DNA of 64,000 nt from Streptomyces sp. PsTaAH-137 (lineage in GTDB: Bacteria > Actinomycetota > Actinomycetes > Streptomycetales > Streptomycetaceae), in the NCBI RefSeq assembly GCF_003259365.1, contig NZ_QLLY01000016.1, forward strand, positions 62,001 to 126,000. Reading direction: 5' to 3'. The position numbers were made by a program, and so were the translations under genes. Of the stretch, positions 8,220 through 17,500 are shown one piece after another; the first letter of the stretch is position 1; each line of letters starts with the position of its first letter. The notes under the pieces are model-generated. The model worked only from the letters and a program-made list of their open reading frames with translations. It was not told where the DNA came from and did no database searches.

Positions 8220-9695
8220 TCACGGTTGGCGGATCAGGTCGGACACGGCGGTGTCGAGTGCGCGTGCGGCACGGGACCAGCGGTTCCTTCGGGTCTCGGC
8301 GGCGACGGCGAGCCGGTCGAGCCGGTCGGTGGCGTCGTCGAGGGCGGCGCTCACGGACGCGGGGGCGGGGCCGCCGCCCGCGCGGGCGGCGGCGGCCACC
8401 GACGCCGGGTCGAGGGCGTCGAGCAGGTCCCGGGACCGCTCGCCGAGGTGTTCGGCGGCCACGGCCTCGAAGGGGCGGCCGGTGGCCAGCGCCGTACCGC
8501 TGATCGCGCCCACCGTGTGGTGTGCGGTGCGGAACGGTACGCCCGCCACGACCAGCCGCTCGGCGAGCGCCGTCGCCGCGGTGTGCCCGTCCGTGGCGCG
8601 CCCCAGCATGACGTCCGGGTCGGGTTCGGCGCCCTCGGCCATCAGGCGCAGCAGGACCACGGCGTCGGTGGTCGCCTCCAGGGCGGGCCACACGTGGTCG
8701 ACCGCCTCGGTGCCGACGGCGATGGCGTTGGTGAAGCGGGCCGTCGACATGGCCGCGGTCGCCGCGGTCAGCGACCCCAGCGCGTGGGCCGCCTTGCCCT
8801 GGATGTTCTCCAGCAGGAACGCGTTGCGCTTCTGCGGCATCATCGAGCTGCTGCCGACCAGGTCGTCGGGGAGGACGAGCAGCGGGTTCTCGGCACTGGT
8901 CCACGACTGGAAGTCGTGGGCGACGCGCGTCAGCAGCACCCCGAGCACGGAGCACGCGGCCAGCAGGCGCAGCACCAGGTCCCGGGACGCCACCGCGTGC
9001 AGCGAGTTGGCGAGCGGCGCGGTGAACCCCAGCAGCTCGGTGGTGCGCGCCGGGTCGACGGGCAGTGTGGTCCCGCCGGTGGCGCCCGCGCCGAGCGGAT
9101 TCTCGCCGAGCTCCCGGCCCGCCTCGACCAGGTGCTCCAGATCGCGTACGAGGGCGGCGGCGACCCCGGCGAGATAGTGGCCGTAGGTGCTCGGCACGGC
9201 CGGCTGGTGGTGGGTGTACGCGGGCATGACGGTGTCGTGCCAGCGGCGGCCGCGTTCCGTCAGGACCCGGCCGAGCGTGTCGGTCTCGGTGAGCAGACGG
9301 TCGTAGGGGTGGCGCAGCCGGAGCCGCAGGACGGTGGCGTTGAGGTCGTTGCGGGAACGGCCGCTGTGCAGGACGCCGCCCGTCTCCTCGCCCAGCACGT
9401 CCACGAGGTACCCCTCGTACGCGAGGTAGCGGCCGCGCGGTGCGGGCAGGCGCCGCAGCGGCGCGAAGTCCGCGGCGCGCAGCTCCTCGATGCCGGCCAG
9501 CAGCCGGGCGGCGGTCTCCCGCCGGACGACGCCCTGGTCGGCGAGCATCACCACGTGGGCGCGGTCCACCTCGCTGGTGGGCCGCAGTTCGGCGGCGACC
9601 GGGTCCGGCGGGAGCCGTAGGTGCCGGTCGAAGAGGATGTCCGCCGCCGCCGGGGTCACGGCGGAGGTCAGACGTCCGGTGGCGGAGACGGTCAT
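8220..9695 (-). CDS. Argininosuccinate lyase-like fumarase-superfamily enzyme
   Basis: 491 residues, a normal length for the family. Motifs include LHSGRSRNDLNAT, TYGHYLAG with a preceding HHQPA, and the mobile catalytic loop GSSSMMPQKRN. The superfamily eliminates fumarate from N-substituted aspartates. No arginine-pathway genes are nearby; the neighbours are an ATP-grasp ligase (ATGA overlap) and a cysteine-synthase-like enzyme. That points to a secondary-metabolic amination in which aspartate gives its nitrogen and leaves as fumarate. The nearest known precedent is the 2,3-diaminobutyrate cassette of friulimicin- and pacidamycin-type clusters (from memory). Confidence 0.8.
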   Translation of the reverse strand: MTVSATGRLTSAVTPAAADILFDRHLRLPPDPVAAELRPTSEVDRAHVVMLADQGVVRRETAARLLAGIEELRAADFAPLRRLPAPRGRYLAYEGYLVDVLGEETGGVLHSGRSRNDLNATVLRLRLRHPYDRLLTETDTLGRVLTERGRRWHDTVMPAYTHHQPAVPSTYGHYLAGVAAALVRDLEHLVEAGRELGENPLGAGATGGTTLPVDPARTTELLGFTAPLANSLHAVASRDLVLRLLAACSVLGVLLTRVAHDFQSWTSAENPLLVLPDDLVGSSSMMPQKRNAFLLENIQGKAAHALGSLTAATAAMSTARFTNAIAVGTEAVDHVWPALEATTDAVVLLRLMAEGAEPDPDVMLGRATDGHTAATALAERLVVAGVPFRTAHHTVGAISGTALATGRPFEAVAAEHLGERSRDLLDALDPASVAAAARAGGGPAPASVSAALDDATDRLDRLAVAAETRRNRWSRAARALDTAVSDLIRQP

Positions 9696-10936
9696 ATGGT
9701 GCTCCTCGGGACGGATCCGGTGCGCAGGCCGGCGCGGAGCAGGTCCAGCGCCTGTGCCGCGGCCCGCGCGGCCGTCGGGCCGTCGGGAGCGGTGGCGACG
9801 GCGTGGCCGACCCGGTCGCGGTGGTCGTGGTGCGGGACGAGCGGCACGCCCCGGCGGCCGGTCAACACGCGTGCGGTGACGTACGGGGACGCCGGGTCGG
9901 TGCTCGGCTCGGCGGGCGGGTCCGCCAGCACCGAGGGCTCCTCGACGACGAGGAACCGCAGCGAGGAGTGCAGCGCGTGGCGGTGCTCCAGGTCGGGCCG
10001 GTCACCGAGGGCGGCGCCGACCTGCGCGTCCACCAGGTCGATCCCGTGGGCGGCGCGCACCAGTTCGGGGATCATGCCGCCCGCGAGACGCGGGTTGACC
10101 TCGATCACCACCGGGCCCCGGCCGGCCAGCCGCAGTTCGACGTGGGCCGCGCCGTGCCCCAGGCCGAGTGCGTCGACCGCGGCCACGGCCGTCCGGGCGA
10201 GGAGCCGCGCGGTCCCGGCGGGCACGGCGGCGGGCACGTCGTGCCCGGTCTCCACGAAGTACGGGGCGGCGCCCAGGTGTTTGCCCACGACGGCCACCGG
10301 GGTGCGGCCGAACACCTCGACGGAGAACTCCGGCCCGTCCACGTACTCCTCGACGAGCAGGCCCGGCTCGGTCGGGATGCCCCGCTCGTTGTGGGTGCGG
10401 GCCAGCAGGAGAGCGGCGTGCGCCGCGGCCTCCTCGGCGTCGGCGCACAGCCGCACGCCCGTACTGCCCGAGCCGTCGGCCGGCTTGAGGATCACCGGCG
10501 GGCCGAACCGTTGTACGGCCCGCGCGGCCGCGTCCGCGTCGGTCGCCAGGACGTGGCCGGCCACCGGCACACCGGCCGCGGCCAGCGTGTCGTGCTGGTG
10601 TCCCTTGTGGCGGCAGCGGACCGCGGCGGCGGGGTCGGGACCCGGCAGGCCGAGGGCGTGCGCGACCTCGGCGGCCACCGGCACGAAGTAGTCGGAGCTG
10701 GTCGTCACCCCGGCCGGCGGACCGGCGCCGAGCGCGTCGACGGCCGCCAGCACCGGCCCGGCGGCCGAGGTGTCGGCCTCGACCACCGTGATGCCGTCGG
10801 CGCGCGCGTAGGCGTAGCGGCCCGGGTCGTCGGCCAGCAGCACCGGCCGTACCCCTCGCTCCCGGGCGCGCTGCGCGAACAGCGGTCCGGTGCCGGAGGT
10901 GTTGGACTCCACGAGGAGCAGGTACGGCTCGCTCAT
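9692..10936 (-). CDS. ATP-grasp carboxylate-amine ligase
   Basis: 414 residues, with ATGA overlaps on both sides. The N-terminal domain starts LLLVESNTSGTGPLF. The ATP-grasp core has HKGHQHDTLAAAGVP, PPVILKPADGSGSTGVRL (nucleotide lysine and Gly-rich loop), LLVEEYVDGPEFSVEV, and the metal-binding VIEVNPRLAGGMIPEL. Such enzymes make an acyl-phosphate and couple it to an amine. Its place between the PLP enzyme and the lyase suggests a step in diamino-acid making, or a dipeptide bond that bypasses the NRPS. Substrates cannot be read from sequence. Confidence 0.8.
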   Translation of the reverse strand: MSEPYLLLVESNTSGTGPLFAQRARERGVRPVLLADDPGRYAYARADGITVVEADTSAAGPVLAAVDALGAGPPAGVTTSSDYFVPVAAEVAHALGLPGPDPAAAVRCRHKGHQHDTLAAAGVPVAGHVLATDADAAARAVQRFGPPVILKPADGSGSTGVRLCADAEEAAAHAALLLARTHNERGIPTEPGLLVEEYVDGPEFSVEVFGRTPVAVVGKHLGAAPYFVETGHDVPAAVPAGTARLLARTAVAAVDALGLGHGAAHVELRLAGRGPVVIEVNPRLAGGMIPELVRAAHGIDLVDAQVGAALGDRPDLEHRHALHSSLRFLVVEEPSVLADPPAEPSTDPASPYVTARVLTGRRGVPLVPHHDHRDRVGHAVATAPDGPTAARAAAQALDLLRAGLRTGSVPRSTI

Positions 10937-12000
10937 CGCTCCTCCCGGCCGGCGGAGGCGGCGGCTTCCCGCAGCGCCTCGTCCAGCGAGCGGCGCCGCC
11001 AGGCCATGCGGGCCCAGCCGCCGACGGCGTCCCGGGGGTCGACGACCGTGCGCGGCACGGCGTCCCGCGGCCCGCTCAGCAGGCCGCGCTCCGCCAGCCA
11101 CTCGTCCTGGTAGACCGTCTCCTGGTAGCGGTGCCCCTCGTCCGGCAGGAACGCGACCACCTGCGCGTCGGGGTGGCGCTCGGCGTACCAGCGGGCGACG
11201 AGGAACGACGCGCCGCTGGTCGGGCCCATGTACAGCGCGTGCCGGGCGTGCAGTTCGCGGGTGGCCGCGAAGACCTCGGCGGCCCCCGCCCAGTGCACCT
11301 CGTCGTAGGCGTCGTGAGTGACGTTGGGCGGTACGAGGCTGTTGCCGAGCCCGCGCACCGCCCGCGGCCCGTCCTCCTGGCCGAAGATGGTGCTGGGCGA
11401 GGTGTCCACCCCGATCAGGCGCATGCCCGGCTGGAGCAGCCGCAGGAAGGCGGCGGTGCCGCCGGTCGAGCCGCCGGAGCCGACCGGACCGACCAGGCAG
11501 TCCACCGCCCCCACGGTCTCCGCGATCTGCTCGGCGACGGAGGCGTACGCGTGGGGGTTGTCGGGGTTGTGGTACTGGCCGGGCACGTAGTGGTCGGGGT
11601 AGACCGACCGCAGCTCTTCGAGACGGTCCAGGCGGGCCCGCTGGAAGCCGCCGTCGGGGCTCGGCTCGGTGCAGATCTCGACCCGGGCGCCCAGCGCGTG
11701 GAGCCGGCGGCGCAGCGCCGGGTCGATGGCCGGGTCGCCGACGATGACCAGCGGATAGCCCCGCAGCCGGCAGACCATGGCCAGCCCCAGCGCGAAGGTG
11801 CCGGACGAGGTCTCCAGGACGGTGGTGCCGGGGGTGAGGTCGCCGCGCTGCTCGGCGCGGTCGATCATGAAGCGGGCGGGGAGCAGTTTCATCAGGGTGA
11901 ACGCGGCCACGCACAGGTTGGGGCCGACGCGTATGAGCCGCGGCAGGACGGTGGCGTCGACGACCGAGGCGCTGGCCGTGGGCAGGGTGAGGGCTCGCAT
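10933..12000 (-). CDS. PLP-dependent cysteine synthase-like (beta-replacement) enzyme
   Basis: 355 residues. K38 (in FTLMKLLPARF) aligns with the PLP lysine of the SVKDR motif in cysteine synthases, and the following MIDRAEQRGDLTPG matches the next helix. The substrate loop TSGNTG is altered to SSGTFA. The phosphate loop is GPVGSGGSTGG, and GPTSGAS matches the late serine motif. Enzymes of this type that use O-phospho amino acids (SbnA for diaminopropionate) have altered substrate loops. With the kinase gene upstream, a reaction of O-phosphothreonine with aspartate or ammonia is plausible. ATGA overlap with the ATP-grasp gene; 122 nt separate it from the kinase. Confidence 0.75.
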   Translation of the reverse strand: MRALTLPTASASVVDATVLPRLIRVGPNLCVAAFTLMKLLPARFMIDRAEQRGDLTPGTTVLETSSGTFALGLAMVCRLRGYPLVIVGDPAIDPALRRRLHALGARVEICTEPSPDGGFQRARLDRLEELRSVYPDHYVPGQYHNPDNPHAYASVAEQIAETVGAVDCLVGPVGSGGSTGGTAAFLRLLQPGMRLIGVDTSPSTIFGQEDGPRAVRGLGNSLVPPNVTHDAYDEVHWAGAAEVFAATRELHARHALYMGPTSGASFLVARWYAERHPDAQVVAFLPDEGHRYQETVYQDEWLAERGLLSGPRDAVPRTVVDPRDAVGGWARMAWRRRSLDEALREAAASAGREER

Positions 12001-12122
12001 GCTCTCCGTTCCGGTGATGTCGCGGGGCGGGGCGGGGGCCGCCGCGCGGGTGCGCGGCGGGCCCGGCGGGGGAGTCGGGGTGGTCCGGGTGGTGGTGGCG
12101 CACGGCGCGGACCGGGTGTGGT

Positions 12123-13046
12123 TCACGGCGTGGTGAAGGCCCAGGTGTCGTCGATGCCGAGGTCGGCCAGGCGCTTGCGGGCGTGGTCGGTGCGGGAGCC
12201 GAGGTCCGGCGCGCCGGGGTCGAAGAGCAGCCCGGCCACGTCCCCGCTGTGCGCGACCTGGAGCCCGGCCGCGCCCACCGCCCGCGCGATCTCCAGCAGC
12301 TTTGGGAAGTGCGGCACCGGCAGATGGCGCTGGTTGATCCGGGCGCTGGCGGTCGCCACCCGGCCGAGCAGGGCGACGTCGCCGGTGCGCACCGCGCGGC
12401 GCAGGGACCCGAGGAGCGGCCGGAACGCCTGGATCTCCCACACCGAGTAGCGGGCGGGTGGCAGGACGAGGGTGTCGGTGCCCAGACCGTGCGCGCTGGT
12501 GCCGAACCCGACCACCGCCAGCGGCATCAGCGGGCCGCCCATGTCCTCGACGACCTCGCCCTCCCGGTGCGCGAACAGCACGGTCCGGTGGGCGTACATC
12601 AGGGCGTCGGACGCGGTCTCGGCGGCGACGGCGAGCGCGGCGTACCGCGCCGGGCTCGGCCGCCGCCCCGCGGCCTCGTGGACGGCGCCGATGGTGGCGA
12701 CGACGTCCGCGGTGGACGAGCCGAAACCGCGGCTGGGCGGGATGTTGCTGGTCAGCGTCAGGGTTCCGCCGGCGGGCACGCCGCCGAGGGAGCGCAGCGT
12801 CAGCTCGGCGGCCCGCCGGGCCTTGGTGCGCCAGGGGTCGGCCAGGGTGACACCGGCGGAGTCGGCGGGTTCGAAGACGGCATGGGACTCGTAGAGGGGG
12901 CAGGGCAGCGTGACCAGGGCGCGGCGCAGGCGTCCGCCGTGCTCGAAGACGCCCTGGAGGATCTCTCCATGGTGGCCGCCGCTGCGGTGGGCTCCCCGGC
13001 CGAGGACCGCTGTCCCGGCCGGGCCTGTGGACATCTCGTGCAGCAT
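12123..13046 (-). CDS. GHMP kinase resembling PduX L-threonine kinase
   Basis: 307 residues; ATG with GAGGGA 5 nt upstream (a second in-frame ATG is at 13034). GHHGEILQGVF near the N-terminus resembles the GE-x-QG signature of PduX-type threonine kinases, and IPPSRGFGSSTADV is the GHMP phosphate-binding loop (PxxxGxGSS). PduX makes O-phospho-L-threonine in cobalamin biosynthesis. No cobalamin genes are present, and the next gene encodes a cysteine-synthase-like enzyme that could use such a product. It lies 35 nt after the NRPS gene in the same operon. Confidence 0.7.
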   Translation of the reverse strand: MLHEMSTGPAGTAVLGRGAHRSGGHHGEILQGVFEHGGRLRRALVTLPCPLYESHAVFEPADSAGVTLADPWRTKARRAAELTLRSLGGVPAGGTLTLTSNIPPSRGFGSSTADVVATIGAVHEAAGRRPSPARYAALAVAAETASDALMYAHRTVLFAHREGEVVEDMGGPLMPLAVVGFGTSAHGLGTDTLVLPPARYSVWEIQAFRPLLGSLRRAVRTGDVALLGRVATASARINQRHLPVPHFPKLLEIARAVGAAGLQVAHSGDVAGLLFDPGAPDLGSRTDHARKRLADLGIDDTWAFTTP

Positions 13047-13081
13047 GGCTTCCCTCGGGGTTGGGTGGTGCGCCGGAGCGG

Positions 13082-16000
13082 TCACGCGCGGCCCGCCGCC
13101 GTCGCGGGGAGCGCGGAGACCGCCACGAAGCGGGCGGGGATCTGGTAGTCGGGCAGCGACTCGGAGAGGAAGTCGACGAGTTCGTCGCCGTCCGGGACGC
13201 TGCGGCCGGAGGGCGGCACGAGGTAGGCGTGGAGCTCTCCGTCGGCGTCGACGACCGCCGCCTCGGCGATCGCGTCGTGCGCGGTGAGCCGGGCGCGGGT
13301 CTCCCAGGGCGCCACCCGGAACCCCGACACGGTCGGCCAGCCGCCGGTGCGGCCGAGGATCTCGAAGCCGTCGGCGGTGTGCCGGGCCCGGTGGCCGGTG
13401 GGCACGAGGTCCGCCGAACCGCCCTGGGCGAGGTGCAGTTCGCCCAGGACGCCTCGGGGCAGCGGTTCGCCGTTGCCGTCGAGGACGGCGGCGGTGACAC
13501 CGGGCGCGGGGTGGCCGACCGGCACGACGGTCACCGACGGCGCCGGGGCCGTACCGTGCGGCCGGTAGAGCGCCAGCGGCAGGCCCGGGGCGGCGAAACC
13601 ACAGGCCAGGCGGATACCCGGCGGCTCGCGCAGCGCGCTCGGGTCCAGGTCCGCGCCGACGGCGAGGACCGCCGCGGTGCTCCCCGCGAGGGCCGCACGG
13701 TGGTGCGCGAGCAGCGCGTTGACCGCGATGTCCGGCAACAGCAGCACGGCGTACGGTTCCTGACGTGCCGTCAGTAGGGCAGCCAGCTCCGCGGCCGAGT
13801 GCGGCGGCGCCGGTGGGACGACGAGGGTGCCGCCGCGGGCCAGTGTCGTCCACACCTGGAGCAGGAACAGCGAGCTGTCCGGCTCGGCGGTCAGCGGCAC
13901 CGGTCCGGCCGGGAACTCCAGCGCGTCGAGCGCGGCGACCGAGCCGCCGAGCGCGGCCCGGGTGACCTCCGCGCCGTCTGCCAGGGCCAGTACGGCGTCG
14001 GCCTCGCCGTCCCCACCGTTCCCGCTGCCTTCGCGGGCCTCGCCGGGCGTGGCGGCCGGTGCCGCGCCGCCGTCGGTGAGCAGGATCTCCGTCGGCCGGG
14101 GCGCGTCCCCGGCGGTGAGGACCCGCGCCGGGGCGCCGGTCCGGGCGGCGGCCAGGAGCCCGGCCACGAGCGGCGCGCCGGCCGGCAGCCGCAGGGCGAC
14201 GGGCCGCCCGGGTCCGGCCCCGGCGCGGGCCAGCTCCGCCGCCGAATCCCCGGCGAGCGCGGCCAGTTCGGCCCGGGTGAAGGTGGCGGTGGCGGTGCTC
14301 AGGGCCGGTGCGTCCGGGGCCGCGGCGAGCCGCCGCTCCACCAGGTCGAGGACGTCGGCCGCGGCCGGGGCGGCCGACGCGGTGCTCGCCGGGGCGGCGC
14401 CCGTCAGGGGGAACCGGGCCACGGGCAGGTCCGGCGCGTCCAGCGCGGCGCGCAGCAGATCCCGGTAGGCGCGCACCATGCTCTCCATGGTGTCGGCGTC
14501 GAACAGGTCGGTGGCGTACTCCCAGATGATCGTCAGCGCGTCGTCCTCGCTGCTGGGCCGCTTGCCGACCCGCTGCTCGGCCCGCGGGATGGCGACGATG
14601 TTCAGGTCGGCCTTGGCGGAGCCGTTGTGCTCCATGCGCACCTCGCCGCGCAGCCCCGCGAAGTCGAGGTCCGGCACCGCGGAGTCGTGGAAGCTGAACA
14701 TCGCCGAGAACAGCGGGTTGCGGGACAGGTCGCGGGCCGGCGCCACTGCCTTGACCAGCCGCTGCAACGGCACGTCCTGCCAGGCGTACCCCTCGACGGC
14801 GGTGGAGTGGACCTGGGCCAGCAGCTGACGGAACGTCGGGTCGCCGTCGAGGCGCACCCGCAGCGGCACGGTGTTGACCATCATGCCGATCAGCCGCTCC
14901 GCCTCGGCGAGCCGCCGGTTGGCCACACCCACCCCCAGCACGAAGTCCCGCTGGTCGGCGTAGCGTGCCATCAGGGCCGCGAAGGCGGTGAGCATCGTCG
15001 AATAGAGGGTGACGCCGAGCGCCCGGGCTCCCTCGCGCAGCCGCCGGTACTCGTCGGGGTCGAGGGTCACCCGCACGACATCGCCCCGGAAGGTGAACTC
15101 GGGCGGGCGGGGCCGGTCGGTGGGCAGTTCGAGCGCCGGGGGAGCGCCGTCCAGGGCCTTGGCCCAGTGGGCGAGATAGCGGTCCATCACGGGACCCTCC
15201 AGCCACGACCGCTGCCACGCCGCGAGGTCGGCGAACTGGAAGCGGGGCTCCGGGGGAGCCTCGGCTCCCTCCGCGAACACCTCGTAGAGACGCGTGAGTT
15301 CGTCCACGAACACCGCGAACGACCAGCCGTCGTGCACCAGGTGGTGCTCCATGTGGATCAGCCGGTGGACGTCCGGCGCGTCCCGGGCCACCACCCAGCG
15401 GGCCAGCGGCGGCTTCTCCAGGTCGAACGGCTCGGCCTGCTCGCGTGCCGACAGCTCCTGCCACGCCCGCTCCCGGTCCGCGTCCGAGAGCGCGGACAGG
15501 TCCACCAGCGGCACCTCGATGTCGATGGCGTCCATCTCCACCGGGCACTGCACCGGTCGGCCGTCGACCTCGCGGAACGCGGTCCGCAAGATCTCGTGGC
15601 GGCGGACCAGCTCCGTCAGCGCGGCCTTGAGCGCGGTCATGTCCAGCGGTCCGCGCAGACTGAGCGTGGCCTGCATCCGGTACGCCTCGTTGCGCGGCGA
15701 GAGCCGCTCCAGGAACCACACCCGCTCCTGCGGGAAGGACAGCGGGATCGGCAGGGAGCGGTCCGCGTGCCGCATCGGCGGCGGTGCGGGCACCGAGGCG
15801 TCCTCGTCGAGCGGGACGCCCGCGTCCACGAGCGCCCCGATCGCGCGCGGTGTCGCCAGCCGGAACAGCCGCGAGAGCGGGATGTCCGCGCCGAGGTCCG
15901 CGCGGATCCGCGCGGCGAGCCGCCCCACCAGCAGCGAATGGCCGCCGAGTTGGAAGAAGTCGTCGGTGGCGCCCACCGGGGTGCCGCCGAGCAGCTCCGC

Positions 16001-17500
16001 CATCAGCGCCGAGACGGCCGCCTCGGTCGGGGTGGCCGGCTCCTCGCCGGGGCTGGTCCGCGACGGGTACGGCGCCGGCAGGGCCTGCCGGTCCACCTTG
16101 CCGCTCGGCGTGAGCGGCAGCGCGGGCAGCGCCACCACGGTCGAGGGGACCATGTGGGCCGGGAGGCTGCGCGCGCACCACGCCCGCAGCTCGTCGGAGG
16201 GCACGGCGTCGCCGTCCGGCGCGGCCACATAGCCGACGAGGGAGGAGTCCCGGGCGACGACGACGGCATCCGAGACGGACGGATGCGCGCGCAGCACCTC
16301 CGCGATCTCCCCCGGCTCCACCCGGAACCCGCGGATCTTGACCTGATGGTCGGCGCGACCGGCGTAGACGTAGCGCCCGTCGGACAGCCCGCGGGCCAGG
16401 TCGCCGGTGCGGTACGCCCGGCCGCCCGCGACGGGGACGAAACGCTCCGCGGTCAGCGCGGGGCGGCCGAGGTAGCCGCGCGTCACCCCGGCGCCCGAGA
16501 CGACCAGTTCGCCGACCTCGCCAGGCGCCACCGGCAGCCCGTCCGCGTCCAGCAGGTCGATCCGCACCCCCGGCAGCGGGCGGCCGATGTCGGGCGTCGC
16601 GGACCCGGTGACCTCCCCGGTGGTGGCGACGATGGAGATCTCCGTCGGACCGTACGCGTTGAACACCCGGCGGCCCGGCCCGAAGCGGGCCACGACCTCG
16701 GCGGGCAGCGCCTCCCCGCCGCACACCAGCGTGCGCAGCCACGGCAGTTCGGCCTCCGGGAGCGCCGCCGCGACCGACGGCGGCAGCAGCGTGAACGTCA
16801 CCCGCAGGCGGTCCATCAGTTCCACCAGGCCGGGCCCCGGCAGGACGGTCTCGGCATCGGCCAGGACCAGCGTCGCGCCGCTCGTCAGGGCCACCCCGGT
16901 CTCCAGCACGGAGGCGTCGAAGCTGGCGGGCGCGAACTGCAGGACGCGGTCGCCGGGGCCCACCTCCCACGCGGCGCGCATCCCGGCGAGGGTGGCGGCG
17001 ACACTGCCGTGCTCGACCAGGACGCCCTTGGGCCGGCCGGTGGAGCCGGAGGTGTAGATGACGTACGCGAGGTCGTCCGGGCCCGCGCCGTCCAGGGCGC
17101 AGTCCGGGACCGGCCCGCCGTCCGAGTCCGGGTCGAGGACGGCCACGTGGGCCGGCAGCCGGGGCGCCGACGCCGCGTCCGCGATCACCAGGGACACCCC
17201 CGAGTCGCGCGCCATGTAGTCGAGCCGGTCCTGCGGGTAGGCCGGGTCGAGCGGCACCCAGGCGGCGCCAGCCCGCGCGACGGCGAGCAGCGCGGTGGGC
17301 AGCGCCGGGCCCCGGCCGACGCACACCCCGACCAGGGTCCCGGGGCCGGCGCCTGCCGCCGCCAGCCGGTGGGCCAGCGCCGCCGAGCGGTGCGCGAGTT
17401 CGTCGTAGGACAGGGTGCCCTCCTGCCACAGCAGGGCGGGGGCGTCGGGGGAGCGCCGGGCGTGCTCAAGGAACGCCTCGTACAACAGAGCGGTCTTCAT
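13082..17500 (-). CDS. NRPS: A-T-C plus degenerate C-terminal A domain
   Basis: 1472 residues. A1 (about 1-490) has YTSGSTGRPKG, NAYGPTE, YRTGDL and a full A10 region. T follows with GGHSLL (Ser about 522). C has HHLVHDGWS (about 719). From about 1040 to the end comes an A-like stretch without the SGSTG-x-PKG loop, without an intact YGPTE and with only GFEILGRTGG left of the A7-A8 region; it ends without a carrier. The pocket of A1 reads D-A-L-L-V-G-A-I-V, nearest to aromatic or large hydrophobic substrates. Starting with A, the protein may hold the loading module. ATGA overlap with the upstream NRPS gene. Confidence 0.9.
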   Translation of the reverse strand: MKTALLYEAFLEHARRSPDAPALLWQEGTLSYDELAHRSAALAHRLAAAGAGPGTLVGVCVGRGPALPTALLAVARAGAAWVPLDPAYPQDRLDYMARDSGVSLVIADAASAPRLPAHVAVLDPDSDGGPVPDCALDGAGPDDLAYVIYTSGSTGRPKGVLVEHGSVAATLAGMRAAWEVGPGDRVLQFAPASFDASVLETGVALTSGATLVLADAETVLPGPGLVELMDRLRVTFTLLPPSVAAALPEAELPWLRTLVCGGEALPAEVVARFGPGRRVFNAYGPTEISIVATTGEVTGSATPDIGRPLPGVRIDLLDADGLPVAPGEVGELVVSGAGVTRGYLGRPALTAERFVPVAGGRAYRTGDLARGLSDGRYVYAGRADHQVKIRGFRVEPGEIAEVLRAHPSVSDAVVVARDSSLVGYVAAPDGDAVPSDELRAWCARSLPAHMVPSTVVALPALPLTPSGKVDRQALPAPYPSRTSPGEEPATPTEAAVSALMAELLGGTPVGATDDFFQLGGHSLLVGRLAARIRADLGADIPLSRLFRLATPRAIGALVDAGVPLDEDASVPAPPPMRHADRSLPIPLSFPQERVWFLERLSPRNEAYRMQATLSLRGPLDMTALKAALTELVRRHEILRTAFREVDGRPVQCPVEMDAIDIEVPLVDLSALSDADRERAWQELSAREQAEPFDLEKPPLARWVVARDAPDVHRLIHMEHHLVHDGWSFAVFVDELTRLYEVFAEGAEAPPEPRFQFADLAAWQRSWLEGPVMDRYLAHWAKALDGAPPALELPTDRPRPPEFTFRGDVVRVTLDPDEYRRLREGARALGVTLYSTMLTAFAALMARYADQRDFVLGVGVANRRLAEAERLIGMMVNTVPLRVRLDGDPTFRQLLAQVHSTAVEGYAWQDVPLQRLVKAVAPARDLSRNPLFSAMFSFHDSAVPDLDFAGLRGEVRMEHNGSAKADLNIVAIPRAEQRVGKRPSSEDDALTIIWEYATDLFDADTMESMVRAYRDLLRAALDAPDLPVARFPLTGAAPASTASAAPAAADVLDLVERRLAAAPDAPALSTATATFTRAELAALAGDSAAELARAGAGPGRPVALRLPAGAPLVAGLLAAARTGAPARVLTAGDAPRPTEILLTDGGAAPAATPGEAREGSGNGGDGEADAVLALADGAEVTRAALGGSVAALDALEFPAGPVPLTAEPDSSLFLLQVWTTLARGGTLVVPPAPPHSAAELAALLTARQEPYAVLLLPDIAVNALLAHHRAALAGSTAAVLAVGADLDPSALREPPGIRLACGFAAPGLPLALYRPHGTAPAPSVTVVPVGHPAPGVTAAVLDGNGEPLPRGVLGELHLAQGGSADLVPTGHRARHTADGFEILGRTGGWPTVSGFRVAPWETRARLTAHDAIAEAAVVDADGELHAYLVPPSGRSVPDGDELVDFLSESLPDYQIPARFVAVSALPATAAGRA

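Noticed and set aside
15900..17500. The degenerate A domain as a result of a sequencing frameshift
   Set aside because: The frame stays open for the whole 1472 codons and keeps A-domain-like landmarks to the end, so loss of motifs looks like real decay rather than an error.
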